Shown here piece after piece: positions 42,607 to 51,598 of a stretch of DNA of 64,000 bases. The position numbers and the translations under genes are program-made. The DNA is from Gemmatimonadota bacterium. GTDB taxonomy: Bacteria; Latescibacterota; UBA2968; UBA8231. The stretch lies in assembly GCA_018673255.1 (NCBI GenBank), contig JABHDC010000142.1, positions 50,420 to 114,419 on the forward strand. Reading direction: 5' to 3'. Every line of letters begins with the position of its first letter. Position 1 is the stretch's first letter. The notes beneath the pieces are model-generated. The model had not been told where the DNA came from, ran no database searches, and was given only the letters and a program-made list of their open reading frames with translations.

Positions 42607-43989
42607 TTGACGACGCCAACAAGTCAAACGCTCACCGAGACTCCAGCTCTGCGACTCTTGCTCATTGATGATGAGAAGGAGATCCTGGCCAGCGTGGGCG
42701 CCCTGCTGCGTCGCATGGGGCATGATGTGAAGACGGCCGGCGATGGCCGTGAAGGCCTGGCAGTCTACGATCGTGAGGGCGCGGACATCATCATCTCTGA
42801 CATCCGTATGCCCGAACTTGATGGACTCGGGGTGTTGCGGACCCTTCGGAGTCGTGGCGAGGACGTCGAGTTCATCTTCATCACCGGCATCGGCGATCTG
42901 GACACGGCTGTGTCTGCACTGCGCGAAGGCGCCTTTGACTTCTTCACCAAGCCGGTGCGTCTGGCTGAACTGACGGCCTCACTGGAGCGGACCCACAGAT
43001 TCCAGGAAATGAAACGCGCCAGGGAGCGAGCCGACGCACGCCTGCGCACATTGGACGATACGGGTGATCCGGCTCTGATCGGTGAGAGCGACGCCATGCG
43101 CGAGGTCATGTCCCTGGTCGATCGTGTCGCCGCCACAGACCACACGACGGTCCTCATCCAGGGAGAGAGTGGTACAGGCAAGGAGTTAGTGGCCCGGGCG
43201 GTACACGAGCGCAGCCCACGCGCCGAGTCGCCTTTCATCAGCCTGAATTGCACCGCCGTCCCCGACTCACTGTTCGAGAGTGAACTCTTCGGTCACGAGA
43301 AGGGCGCCTTCACCGACGCCGTCGAACGCAAGATGGGCATGTTCGAGCTGGGCAGCGGTGGCACCCTCTTCCTCGACGAGATCGCCGACATGAGTCTGCC
43401 ATCGCAGGCGAAGATCCTGCGCGTCCTCGAAGAGCGACGCATGCGCCGCGTCGGCGGTGTGCGTGAGGTGACCGTCGACGTGCGACTCGTGGCGGCAACC
43501 AACCGCGATCTGCACGTGTTGCAGGACGAAGGCCAGTTCCGTCAGGATCTCTTCTATCGCCTCAATGTCTTCACCATCACACTGCCTCCCCTGCGCGATC
43601 GAGGCAATGACGTCCTGTTGCTGGCCGAACACTTCCTGACCGGCTTCGCACAGGATTTCCGCAAAGAGGTGAAGGGCATCGATGCCGACGCCCAGCGTCT
43701 CCTGCGCGAATATGCCTTCCCCGGCAATGTGCGCGAATTGCGCAATCTGCTGGAACGGGCCGTGATCCTGTGTGACTCAGACTTGCTCTCGCCCGCTCAG
43801 TTTGGCGACATCGTCAATGCACCCACGACTGCCCCGGCCACATCCGGGGCCGATCTGGCCAGCATCGAGGAAGCGACGATTCGTCAGGCCCTCGAACAGT
43901 GCGGTGGCCGCCAGACCGACACTGCCCGTCTTCTCGGCATCGGCGTCGACGCCCTGCGATATCGCCTGAAGAAGTACGGCCTGCGCTGA
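42607..43989 (+). CDS. Sigma-54-dependent response regulator (NtrC family)
   Basis: 460 aa. A receiver domain (LLLIDDEKEILA; phospho-acceptor Asp65 in IISDIRMPELDG) is followed by a AAA+ sigma-54 activation domain with Walker A GESGTGKELVARAVHE, the sigma-54 contact loop GAFTDA and Walker B GGTLFLDEIADM. A Fis-type helix-turn-helix (CGGRQTDTARLLGIGVDALRYRL) ends it. The start is TTG 42607 with ACGGAA upstream; the longer frame from 42433 overlaps the divergent gene. A sigma-54-like promoter lies 120 bp after its stop, so it may control the next operon. Confidence 0.93.
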   Translation: MTTPTSQTLTETPALRLLLIDDEKEILASVGALLRRMGHDVKTAGDGREGLAVYDREGADIIISDIRMPELDGLGVLRTLRSRGEDVEFIFITGIGDLDTAVSALREGAFDFFTKPVRLAELTASLERTHRFQEMKRARERADARLRTLDDTGDPALIGESDAMREVMSLVDRVAATDHTTVLIQGESGTGKELVARAVHERSPRAESPFISLNCTAVPDSLFESELFGHEKGAFTDAVERKMGMFELGSGGTLFLDEIADMSLPSQAKILRVLEERRMRRVGGVREVTVDVRLVAATNRDLHVLQDEGQFRQDLFYRLNVFTITLPPLRDRGNDVLLLAEHFLTGFAQDFRKEVKGIDADAQRLLREYAFPGNVRELRNLLERAVILCDSDLLSPAQFGDIVNAPTTAPATSGADLASIEEATIRQALEQCGGRQTDTARLLGIGVDALRYRLKKYGLR

Positions 43990-43994
43990 CCACG

Positions 43995-44014
43995 GCGCCG
44001 CCATTTGGCGGCGC
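43995..44014 (+). terminator. Hairpin after the sigma-54 activator gene
   Basis: GCGCCGCC (43995-44002) and GGCGGCGC (44007-44014) form a perfect 8-bp GC stem with an ATTT loop 5 bp after the stop. There is no U-run, so it is probably a factor-dependent or weak terminator. Confidence 0.5.
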
Positions 44015-44109
44015 ATCCGCGAAATGACCGCGCCCGCGGTCCACAACGCGTCTTTTCCGAAATCACCCAACACCCTCTCCCACTGATAGTTATGTCATTC
44101 GGGCATGCC

Positions 44110-44126
44110 GTGGCATGTTCATTGCG
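44110..44126 (+). promoter_or_regulatory. Sigma-54 (-24/-12) promoter
   Basis: TGGCATG (44111-44117) is followed, at the exact consensus spacing, by TTGC (44122-44125): GG and GC are 11 bp apart as in TGGCACG-N4-TTGC. It overlaps an inverted repeat CATGCC/GGCATG (44104-44109 and 44112-44117). It lies 120 bp upstream of the receiver gene at 44246 and follows the gene for an NtrC-type activator. Confidence 0.62.
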
Positions 44127-44245
44127 CATAACCTGCCGTACACGATCCGCGGCCAGTCCCCTGCACCGGGCGGCGATCGGGCTTCACCCACCCAAGCCGT
44201 CCGCCAGTCCCCGGGAGGACGTCGAATCATCAAGGAGTACTTCCC

Positions 44246-44659
44246 GTGAGGATCCTCATCGTCGACGACGAACCCAGCGTGGCGGAGTTCTTTTCGCGCC
44301 TGGCCGCCGTCCATGGCTTCACCGACATCGACACGGTCTCCACGGCGGAGGAAGCGGTGACACAGGTGCTCAGGGAGAGATACGACCTGATCACCCTCGA
44401 CATCCGGATGCCCGGTGCCAGCGGCCTGGAAATCATCGCCGTCCTACGAAACATGAACCCCCATGCAGTCATCGCTGTGATCTCCGGGCACATCCCGGAG
44501 CAGATTCCAGACGAAATCCTCTCGTGCCTCGACACGATCCTGGCCAAACCTGTGCCCCTGGAAATCTTCACTCAGTTGCTGGAAGGCGCCCTGCAGGTGT
44601 CCGACACAATGACCCGGATCCGCGATCTTGGCGGCACACCCATCGCGATGACCAACTGA
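44246..44659 (+). CDS. Single-domain response regulator (CheY-like)
   Basis: 137 aa receiver with acidic pocket VDDEPS, phospho-acceptor Asp52 in LITLDIRMPGASG, conserved Ser in VISGHIP and Lys in LAKPVPLE. There is no output domain; the last 20 residues are a short helical tail. The GTG start has AAGGAG 8 bp upstream. It is the first gene after the sigma-54-like promoter and is followed by the FapA-like gene after 3 bp, so it may signal to that protein or to a kinase. Confidence 0.9.
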   Translation: MRILIVDDEPSVAEFFSRLAAVHGFTDIDTVSTAEEAVTQVLRERYDLITLDIRMPGASGLEIIAVLRNMNPHAVIAVISGHIPEQIPDEILSCLDTILAKPVPLEIFTQLLEGALQVSDTMTRIRDLGGTPIAMTN

Positions 44660-44662
44660 CCG

Positions 44663-45805
44663 ATGAGGCACCTACCCATCGATATCCAGCGAGCCCACGA
44701 TGCCGTGCTGCACGGTGGCCGCCTGACGGAGATGATCACCGGTGGCGACGACCCCATCGACTCCTTTGACGGCGGCGATCGTGACATTCTGGTGCAGGGC
44801 GAGCTCTCTGACTTGCTGAGGGTCAAGGGGCAGGGCTCGCTGGTCGTCGAGGGGGACATCATCGGTGACCCGGGTCAGCCGATGCGAATCGAGATGCAGG
44901 GGGATGTAGTCGTCACCGGATCCGTCCGCTTTGCCCAGATTCGCGCCTCTCGTTGTTTTATCGCCAACGATGCACATCGAGTGCAGATCACCACGGCCTG
45001 CAGTGCGGTGGTGGGCGGCGTGGTTCACGGTGGCCGCTTCGTCAGCGGCAACTATGAAGAGATACGACGCACGATCGAGTCACTGCGGATCTCTCTCATG
45101 CATGGCCGCGACGAGTTGGAGTCGCTGAGTCGCCGTGTGATGACGGAAGAGAAACGACTCGATAAGTCCTGCCTGGCCCTGCGGATTCCTCTCGACTTCA
45201 ATGTGGGACGCGTCGTGCAGCACAAACAAGGGCGCGTGGCCATCGTCCTGGATGCATTCTATGCGTCCGTCGAAGGTCGTCCCGCCCAGGACGTGGAACG
45301 CGCCCTGAACGAGTTCTTCACACGCGGCATCGTCGGCGTGATCACGAGACAGAACCGCAAGTATCTGGTGAACTACCCCGCCCGCGAGAAGGTGTTCCTG
45401 CAATTGATCACAGGGCTCAGGTCGCTGTTCCGGGGCGTGATGCGAAGGGACAATCTGAGTCGCAGTCTCGACGATATGGCCCTGCGATTGGAGCAACAGG
45501 TGGAATCTCTCAGCGAGCGCCGCGCTTATGTCGAGGTCGGCGGCGTTGCCGGAGATACGGAGATGGAGTTCATTCTCGCTCAGGCCGTTGCCCTGCCACA
45601 TGACAACGGCTACGACTTCGTCCACCGCAGCGCCCATCTCGATATCCGGCCAATCAATGGTCTGGGTGCCGAGATGGTGTCCCGCGATGCAGATGGCGGC
45701 CACAAGGCAGCCAATCTGACCAGCGCCGAACTTGGCGCCCTGCGCTTCCAGGTCGACGGATCTCGCGTCGTCTGGAATCCGTCGGAGGCAGCGACCTTCG
45801 CCTGA
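44663..45805 (+). CDS. FapA/DUF342-like protein of unknown role
   Basis: 380 aa. The N-terminal half (about 40-140) is beta-helix-like, with regularly spaced Gly/Val repeats (LVVEGDIIGDPG, MQGDVVVTGSVRFAQIRASRCF, read in pieces). This recalls DUF342/FapA and bactofilin-type polymers. A helical central part and a beta C-terminus follow. Homology to FapA is suggested by the phrases 'GDVVVTGSV' and 'SAVVGGVVHGG', and is tentative. It is coupled to the receiver gene (3-bp gap), so it may be a target of the receiver. Confidence 0.5.
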   Translation: MRHLPIDIQRAHDAVLHGGRLTEMITGGDDPIDSFDGGDRDILVQGELSDLLRVKGQGSLVVEGDIIGDPGQPMRIEMQGDVVVTGSVRFAQIRASRCFIANDAHRVQITTACSAVVGGVVHGGRFVSGNYEEIRRTIESLRISLMHGRDELESLSRRVMTEEKRLDKSCLALRIPLDFNVGRVVQHKQGRVAIVLDAFYASVEGRPAQDVERALNEFFTRGIVGVITRQNRKYLVNYPAREKVFLQLITGLRSLFRGVMRRDNLSRSLDDMALRLEQQVESLSERRAYVEVGGVAGDTEMEFILAQAVALPHDNGYDFVHRSAHLDIRPINGLGAEMVSRDADGGHKAANLTSAELGALRFQVDGSRVVWNPSEAATFA

Positions 45806-45865
45806 GGAATCGCGACTGCAGCGGGAGGCGGGCATATTCCAACTCCTTGAGCAACCGGATACCTC

Positions 45866-46576
45866 TTGCGGATTATCACCGGTCGCCTGCGCGGCCGCTC
45901 TCTCCCGTTCTCACAGCGTCGGCACGGTGACGTCCGCGTCACCTCCAGTCGTCTGAAGGAAGCGGTCTTCGCACGTCTGGGCCCACTGGACGGAGTGCAC
46001 TGGCTGGATCTGTGCGCCGGCAGCGGACAGATCGGCCTGGAGGCCTACAGCCGCGGTGCCCGCGTCGTTGCCGTGGAACCGGATCGGCGTCGTGGGGCCA
46101 GCCTGCTATCGCTCCTGAAAGAGTGGCGTATCACCGATGGCATGGACCTGCGCACCCGACGGGCTGAGATGGTGATCAAAGAACTGACGACACAGATCCA
46201 GGGTGGCTCAGTCGATCGCTTCGACTTCGTCTACATCGACCCTCCCTACCACGCCCGACGTTCAGCAATGCCCCTGTGTCAGGCGCTGCTCCAGGATATT
46301 GCCACCAGCGACATCCTGGCCCGTGATGGGCTGGTGCTTGTCCAGCATGACCGGCGACAGGAGCTACCCGAATCGGTGCCACCCCTGGCACGGCAGGACG
46401 AACGTCTGTACGGCGATTCACTGCTGAGCGTGTATGGCCCGGTCGAGGAACCGGTCGCAACGGCAATCGGTGAAGTGATGCCTGGCGCATCCGACCTGCC
46501 GCCAACCGGAGACGAGGTTCCGCCTGAAGGCCCGCCAATCGAACCACCGGTTGACCCATTTGGGGCCACCTCATAG
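45866..46576 (+). CDS. rsmD: 16S rRNA (guanine(966)-N(2))-methyltransferase, RsmD family
   Basis: 236 aa. It starts with the RsmD hallmark MRIITGRLRGRSLPF and VTSSRLKEAVFARLG. The SAM-binding motif is WLDLCAGSGQIGLEA and the catalytic motif is YIDPPYHA (DPPY), used for N2-guanine methylation. The C-terminal 35 residues are Pro/Glu-rich and are an unusual addition. The start is TTG 45866, with the 2nd-4th residues matching the family. Confidence 0.9.
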   Translation: MRIITGRLRGRSLPFSQRRHGDVRVTSSRLKEAVFARLGPLDGVHWLDLCAGSGQIGLEAYSRGARVVAVEPDRRRGASLLSLLKEWRITDGMDLRTRRAEMVIKELTTQIQGGSVDRFDFVYIDPPYHARRSAMPLCQALLQDIATSDILARDGLVLVQHDRRQELPESVPPLARQDERLYGDSLLSVYGPVEEPVATAIGEVMPGASDLPPTGDEVPPEGPPIEPPVDPFGATS

Positions 46577-46587
46577 AGTAGCCGGTC

Positions 46588-47442
46588 ATGGAACATACCC
46601 CCCTCACGCACGAGCAGCGCCAGTCTTTCGACCGCGATGGTTACCTCGTGATCAAGAGCGCCCTGCCGCCACGGATGGTCGACCGCACCAGGCTGGCGGC
46701 ACAGCGCCTGTATGAAGAAGGGCTATCGACGACGGGGCTCAATGCACGCGGCTACTGGGAGATGCGCAACTGCCTTCCCGCCGATGACGTGTTCCTCGAA
46801 CTGCTCGACTGGCCTACGACAGTGCCCCTCATCGTGCAGTTGCTCAACCACAATATCCAGATGATCACCTCGCACCTGATCGCCCGCCCACCAAGTCCGA
46901 CCGGCACCCGTCGCGACTACTTCCAGAGTGGGTGGCACCGCGATGGTGGCACAGCATCTGCCGATCTCGGTGTCGCGCAGCCACGGATGTTCATCAAGGT
47001 CGCCTACTGGCTTACGGACCTGACCGAGGCGGGACGTGGCGCGATTCGAGTGCTGCCGGAAAGCAATGACACCCGTATTCAGGCGCCGACCGAAGGCGAC
47101 GAGGAGCACCTCGAGTTGCGCGCCGAACCGGGAGATGCGGTGCTCTTCGAGAATCGGACCCTCCATGCAGTGGGGGCCAATTTCTCGGATGTGACGCGAC
47201 TCAGCCTGTTCTATGGTTACGGCTACCGCTGGCTTCGCCCGATGGACTACATCACCCAGCCACGCGAGTTGCTCGACCGATGTGACCCGATCCGTCGGCA
47301 GTTACTCGGCGATTGTACCGACGCCATGGGATATCAGATCCCCACGGCTGACGACGTGCCCCTCAAGCCCTGGTTGTCGGAACACGTCGATACCCCATCG
47401 ACCTTCGAAGAAATGCCGGGTACATTCTCCGGCACCCGCTAA
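46588..47442 (+). CDS. Phytanoyl-CoA dioxygenase family protein (PhyH), second copy
   Basis: 284 aa Fe(II)/2-oxoglutarate oxygenase. Iron ligands are in SGWHRDGG (His-x-Asp) and RTLHAVG (distal His), with Arg in TRLSLFYGYG for 2-oxoglutarate. It lies 11 bp after rsmD and 41 bp before the enolase-family gene. It is only distantly similar to the PhyH at 40.5 kb, so a different substrate is likely. Confidence 0.87.
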   Translation: MEHTPLTHEQRQSFDRDGYLVIKSALPPRMVDRTRLAAQRLYEEGLSTTGLNARGYWEMRNCLPADDVFLELLDWPTTVPLIVQLLNHNIQMITSHLIARPPSPTGTRRDYFQSGWHRDGGTASADLGVAQPRMFIKVAYWLTDLTEAGRGAIRVLPESNDTRIQAPTEGDEEHLELRAEPGDAVLFENRTLHAVGANFSDVTRLSLFYGYGYRWLRPMDYITQPRELLDRCDPIRRQLLGDCTDAMGYQIPTADDVPLKPWLSEHVDTPSTFEEMPGTFSGTR

Positions 47443-47483
47443 CGAGCGCCATCGCTGCGCCAATACAACCCTGAGACCAACCT

Positions 47484-48575
47484 GTGAAGATCACCGCCAT
47501 CCGCGCCACCCCTGTCCGTATTCCACGCCCCGCCAAGTTCACCAGCAACCTCGGCACCCACGCAGCCAGTGAAAATGCCGTCGTCGAAATCGAGACCGAT
47601 GAGGGTCTGGTCGGTATCGGTGAATCCTCCAGTATCTGGGATCGCAAGGGATCAGGCTGTGCCGATGACATCAATGGTCTGCTCGCCGGCCTGCTCATTG
47701 GCAAGGATCCACTGCAGATTCGCACCCTCACCGACCTGATGGATGCTCATCTGGATCGAGCCCAGCCAGCCAAGGCCGGAATCGAGATGGCCCTGTGGGA
47801 TCTGCTCGGCAAGAGTGTCGACGCACCCGTCTACCAGTTGCTGGGCGGTCTCGTGCGAGACAAGGTGGAGTTGTCGCGATCGCTGTCGATGGGAACCGTC
47901 GACGAGGTGCTGGCCCAAGCCGAAGTCCTGGTGGCAGAAGGCTATCGCACACTCAAGATGAAAGTGGGGCGCAATCCCACCAGCGACGCAGCCAATCTGG
48001 AAGCTCTGCGTGCCCGTTTCCCCGATCTCAAGTTGCGGGTCGACGCCAACATGGGCTGGCGCAACCCGAAAGAAGCGGTCCGCCACATTCACAACCTCGA
48101 AACACACAACATCGAACTCGTCGAGCAGCCCCTGCATCCCAGCGACATGGAAGGTCTGCGATTCGTCCGCGAGCACGTGGAAGTGCCCATCATGGCAGAC
48201 GAGAGTGTGTGGACACCTGAGGACGCCATGGCCTGCGCGCGAGCCGGCGCCGTGGATGTGTTCAACATCTACGTCGCCGAAGCCGGCGGGATCGGTCCGG
48301 CAGCGCGGATATTCGGCATTGCAGACGCCGCGCGACTGACTTGCATCATCGGCAGCATGCCCGAATTCGGCACGGGCACCTCCGCCCAGGCACATCTGGC
48401 TTTCGCCATGCCGAATATCGGCTACGGCAGTGATGTAAATGGCATCGTCTACCACGAAGACGATGTCGTCGACCACAGCCTGCAGATTGAAGATGGATAC
48501 CTGCTGCCCCCGACCGGCCCCGGCCTGGGCGTGCGTCTGGATCCGGAGCGCCTCGCCCGTTACCGCATGGACTGA
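47484..48575 (+). CDS. Mandelate racemase/muconate lactonizing enzyme family protein
   Basis: 363 aa of the enolase superfamily. The catalytic Lys pair is in TLKMKVG, the metal ligands are in RVDANMGW, VEQPLH and MADESVW, and the N-terminal capping domain begins MKITAIRATPVRIPR. The MLE subgroup is suggested by KxK at the second strand. Such enzymes cycloisomerise, racemise or dehydrate acid sugars and related carboxylates. It is followed by the HisA-like gene after 6 bp. Confidence 0.9.
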   Translation: MKITAIRATPVRIPRPAKFTSNLGTHAASENAVVEIETDEGLVGIGESSSIWDRKGSGCADDINGLLAGLLIGKDPLQIRTLTDLMDAHLDRAQPAKAGIEMALWDLLGKSVDAPVYQLLGGLVRDKVELSRSLSMGTVDEVLAQAEVLVAEGYRTLKMKVGRNPTSDAANLEALRARFPDLKLRVDANMGWRNPKEAVRHIHNLETHNIELVEQPLHPSDMEGLRFVREHVEVPIMADESVWTPEDAMACARAGAVDVFNIYVAEAGGIGPAARIFGIADAARLTCIIGSMPEFGTGTSAQAHLAFAMPNIGYGSDVNGIVYHEDDVVDHSLQIEDGYLLPPTGPGLGVRLDPERLARYRMD

Positions 48576-48581
48576 ACCGAC

Positions 48582-49349
48582 ATGGCCTTTCGCCCGTGTA
48601 TCGACCTGCATGACGGGCAGGTGAAGCAGATCGTGGGAGGCTCGTTGCGTGATGGCGAGACACCTGAGACCAACTTCTCCTCAGCCCTGCCACCGGCGTA
48701 TTATGCCGAACTCTACCAGCGCGATGGTTTACCCGGTGGTCACGTCATCAAACTCGGCCCCGGCAATGATCAGGCCGCCATCGAGGCCGTGACCGCCTAC
48801 CCCCAGGGTCTGCAGATCGGTGGCGGGATCAATGCCGACAATGCCGCGTCCTGGATCGAGCACGGGGCGCAGGCCGTGATCGCCACGTCTTACGTATTCG
48901 CTGACGGGATGCTGCAGTTGGAGAATCTCGAACGACTGACCGAGGCTGTGGGTCGCGATCGACTGGTGCTGGACCTGTCCTGCGCCCCCAACGAAGACGG
49001 CCGGTACGTAGTGGCGACCGATCGCTGGCAACGTCTCACCGATTTCATCGTCAGTGGCGCTCAATTGGAGCGGCTGGCCGCTTATTGCTTCGAGTTCCTC
49101 ATCCATGCGACACATGTCGAAGGCAAACGTGGCGGCGTCGACACCGAGCTGATCGCCCTGCTGTCCGACACCACACCCATACCGGCGACCTATGCCGGAG
49201 GCATCCGCGACCTGAAGGATGTGGAGGTGGTTGAGAAGATCGGCGCCGGCCGACTGCACTACACGGTCGGCTCGGCCCTGGACATCTTCGGCGGCGACGG
49301 CGTGCGCTACGAGGACCTTGTCAGCCGGGAAGGGCCGCAGGCCCAGTAG
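48582..49349 (+). CDS. hisA: ProFAR isomerase (HisA), eukaryotic HIS6-like type
   Basis: 255 aa. It isomerises ProFAR to PRFAR in histidine synthesis. The sequence follows fungal HIS6 closely, not the usual bacterial HisA: F-x-PCIDLHDGQVKQIVGGSL at the start, GGHVIKLGPGN, LQIGGGIN, then LVLDLSC, FLIHATHVEGKRGG and VGSALDIFGG. Both catalytic Asp positions (DLH, and HVEG replacing the usual Asp segment) follow the HIS6 pattern. It is separated from any other his genes and is placed in an operon with PhyH and an enolase-family enzyme. Acquisition by transfer, or an old eukaryote-like lineage, are both possible. Confidence 0.87.
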   Translation: MAFRPCIDLHDGQVKQIVGGSLRDGETPETNFSSALPPAYYAELYQRDGLPGGHVIKLGPGNDQAAIEAVTAYPQGLQIGGGINADNAASWIEHGAQAVIATSYVFADGMLQLENLERLTEAVGRDRLVLDLSCAPNEDGRYVVATDRWQRLTDFIVSGAQLERLAAYCFEFLIHATHVEGKRGGVDTELIALLSDTTPIPATYAGGIRDLKDVEVVEKIGAGRLHYTVGSALDIFGGDGVRYEDLVSREGPQAQ

Positions 49350-49384
49350 GCTCGCGTCACCCGATCCGCTAATGCCCTGTTAAG

Positions 49385-49408
49385 GACTCAGCCACTCTGG
49401 CTCGAGTC
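49385..49408. terminator. Hairpin between convergent genes (hisA and Nramp-like)
   Basis: GACTCAGCC pairs with GGCT, one bulged C, then GAGTC (49385-49393 with 49399-49408). It overlaps the last codon of the minus-strand gene and lies 36 bp after the hisA stop. Confidence 0.5.
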
Positions 49409-50753
49409 AGCCAGTCCAGGTGAGATAGAGATTCACGGCCGTGAAGTTGATGATCACCCAGATCGTCAACATGAGGCCGATCTCTCCCCCCAACGACATG
49501 CGCCGCCCCTCAACTTCCCGCATTGCCAGGTGCAGCACAGAATACGCCATCGGGATCAGCAGCAGATTGTTGGCATTGGCCCCGAGCAGGACCAGGAAGA
49601 ATGGCGCGTCCGACTTCACCACGATCACCAGCAGCCAGAACAGGGGAAAGGCGATCTGCAGCGCCCTGCCCACCTGCCGCCGGCCCTCGTCTCCCTGGGC
49701 CCGTGAGAAACGCAGCCGCTGCAGGAAGTCGGCGCCGATCCGGCCCGAGCTGGCAGCAAAGACCAGCAGCGTCGAGAAGAGCGTGCAGAAGGCCCCCAAC
49801 ATGAACAGCCCCTTCCACGCGGGGCCGAGGGTCTCGGTGAAGATCAGCGACACCTGTTCCACCACAGCCGGGCCCTGAGGAATCACATTCAGACGGGCCA
49901 GCACCGACGCACCCAGCAAGTAGTAGGCGCAGGTGATCGCCAGGGCGATCAGCGTGCAGACGCCGGCATCCATCATCAATACCCGCATCCAGCCCCGATA
50001 GCGATCGCGCCAGGCATCGCTGCCATCATCGGCTCCCACAAAGCGGGGATATCCCTTCTCGCGCACCCAGTACGGATACATGAACAACTCAACGCCGGTG
50101 GCGCCCACCGATCCCATCACCGCCAGGGCCACGAAGGCACCGTCAGAGGGCAGGGTGAATCCGAACCCGGAGACCAGGTCTGCCCCGCTGATGGCGTAGC
50201 CGGTGCCCTGCAGTACCAGCAGTGAACCGATGACGATGACACTGAAGGCGGTGACCAGGATGGTCACCATCTTCTCCAGATCCTCGTAGAGCCCGCGCCA
50301 CAACAGCACCGACATGAGAAGGAAGACCACCAGCGCCCAGGGTTGATAGCCAAGAAATGGTGCAACGGAGTGGGCCAGACCAGCGACGGAACCGAGGATC
50401 CCGATGAGGGCAAGGAAGACGGAGAAGTAGCCGGCCACACAGATCCAGGCCAGCCAGGAGGATCCACCCCAGCGCGGACCGGGCATGCGGTCGAGGGTGT
50501 CGATCGTCGTGTCATCGTACAGAATACACTGGCGCCCCAGTTCCAGCTGGATGAAGAATTTCACCAGACTGGCGATGATCACCCCCCACAGGAAGACGAA
50601 GCCCACCTCGGCACCCATGCGTGTCGTCACCAGCAGTTCGCCGGAGCCGACGACAGAGCCAGAGACCACAACACCGGGACCGATGTTGCGCAATAAGCCG
50701 GTGAAGCCCGTGGGTGCTTCGCGGGTATCGATCGTCGCCTGGGAATCGCTCAT
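49407..50753 (-). CDS. Nramp/SLC11-related membrane transporter, non-canonical
   Basis: 448 aa with about eleven transmembrane segments. The N-terminal helix reads IGPGVVVSGSVVGSGELL, where SLC11 metal transporters have DPGN; helix 6 has GVELFMYPYWVREKG where true Nramps have the metal-binding MPH motif. So the fold is Nramp-like, but the metal-coordinating residues are missing, and another substrate is likely. The gene overlaps the isomerase stop by 4 bp and follows GH127, suggesting import of a sugar or sugar acid. Confidence 0.8.
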   Translation of the reverse strand: MSDSQATIDTREAPTGFTGLLRNIGPGVVVSGSVVGSGELLVTTRMGAEVGFVFLWGVIIASLVKFFIQLELGRQCILYDDTTIDTLDRMPGPRWGGSSWLAWICVAGYFSVFLALIGILGSVAGLAHSVAPFLGYQPWALVVFLLMSVLLWRGLYEDLEKMVTILVTAFSVIVIGSLLVLQGTGYAISGADLVSGFGFTLPSDGAFVALAVMGSVGATGVELFMYPYWVREKGYPRFVGADDGSDAWRDRYRGWMRVLMMDAGVCTLIALAITCAYYLLGASVLARLNVIPQGPAVVEQVSLIFTETLGPAWKGLFMLGAFCTLFSTLLVFAASSGRIGADFLQRLRFSRAQGDEGRRQVGRALQIAFPLFWLLVIVVKSDAPFFLVLLGANANNLLLIPMAYSVLHLAMREVEGRRMSLGGEIGLMLTIWVIINFTAVNLYLTWTG

Positions 50754-51565
50754 CGCTGGTAGCTGTTGAAGCCTTCCGCGTAGTTCGCCAGTACGCCATC
50801 GGCGTCATGGTCAGAGCCGGGTTTGTGGATGACTTCAACCGAGAAGTAGCCGTCGAAACCGGCATCTTCGAGCATGTGCAGCGGTGTCTCGTGGTCGATG
50901 ATTCCTTCACCGAGAGGACCAACCTGCATGCGCCCGTCCACCAGCGACCCATCGTGAGCATGCACGTGAGCCGTCAGGGCGCCCAGATTGGCAAAACTCT
51001 CTTCCGGACGCTCCATCATACGCTGAGGATGCATGAAATCCCACAGCACTTTGACCCGTGGCGAATCGACAGCTTCCACGACGGCACGGACCGAGGCTGA
51101 CGCACACCAGTCGTCGTGCGTTTCCATCAGCACGGTGACACCGGCTGATTCGGCATCAGCGGTGATCTGCCGGTAACCATCAGCCGTGTAGTCGACGATC
51201 GGGATCAGTTCACCGCCGGCGCGGGGGCCGCCAAAAGTGCGGATCAACTGACAGTCGAGATCGGCCGCCAGTTGGATATAACGACGCAGATCCTCCACGT
51301 AGCCGGCGCGCTCGGCGGCGTCGGGCGCAGCCATTCGCACACTGGTAGCGATACAGCAGATCTTCAGGCCTTCATCGGCGAAGACCCTCTTCGTCTCTGC
51401 CCGGGCCTCGGCCGACAGATCGGCCTCAATCCCACTGGCATGGTCCCACTCGACGCGGGGTTCGAAGCCTTTGTAACCATGGCGCTTCATCCCGTCCACG
51501 ACCTCTTGCAGTGTCCAGTCGGGACACACACTCGACATTGTCGCCAGATCCGTCATCCTCTTCAT
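50750..51565 (-). CDS. Sugar phosphate isomerase/epimerase (xylose-isomerase-like)
   Basis: 271 aa TIM barrel of the AP2Ec/IolE-type family. Metal-binding strands are read as VLMETHDDW, KVLWDFMHPQRM and AHVHAHDGS, then DGYFSVEVIHKP with the C-terminal Glu. The start is ATG 51565, or ATG 51556 with GAGAG at better spacing. It is co-transcribed with the GH127 and Nramp-like genes and may process the released sugar. Confidence 0.83.
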   Translation of the reverse strand: MKRMTDLATMSSVCPDWTLQEVVDGMKRHGYKGFEPRVEWDHASGIEADLSAEARAETKRVFADEGLKICCIATSVRMAAPDAAERAGYVEDLRRYIQLAADLDCQLIRTFGGPRAGGELIPIVDYTADGYRQITADAESAGVTVLMETHDDWCASASVRAVVEAVDSPRVKVLWDFMHPQRMMERPEESFANLGALTAHVHAHDGSLVDGRMQVGPLGEGIIDHETPLHMLEDAGFDGYFSVEVIHKPGSDHDADGVLANYAEGFNSYQR

Positions 51566-51598
51566 CCTCTCTCGTTGGGCCCGCAGGGCGGACGTCGT

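Noticed and set aside
44005..44769. Long plus-strand frame across the receiver gene
   Set aside because: It is an Arg/His/Pro-rich shadow of the real receiver and the FapA-like gene, with no domain.
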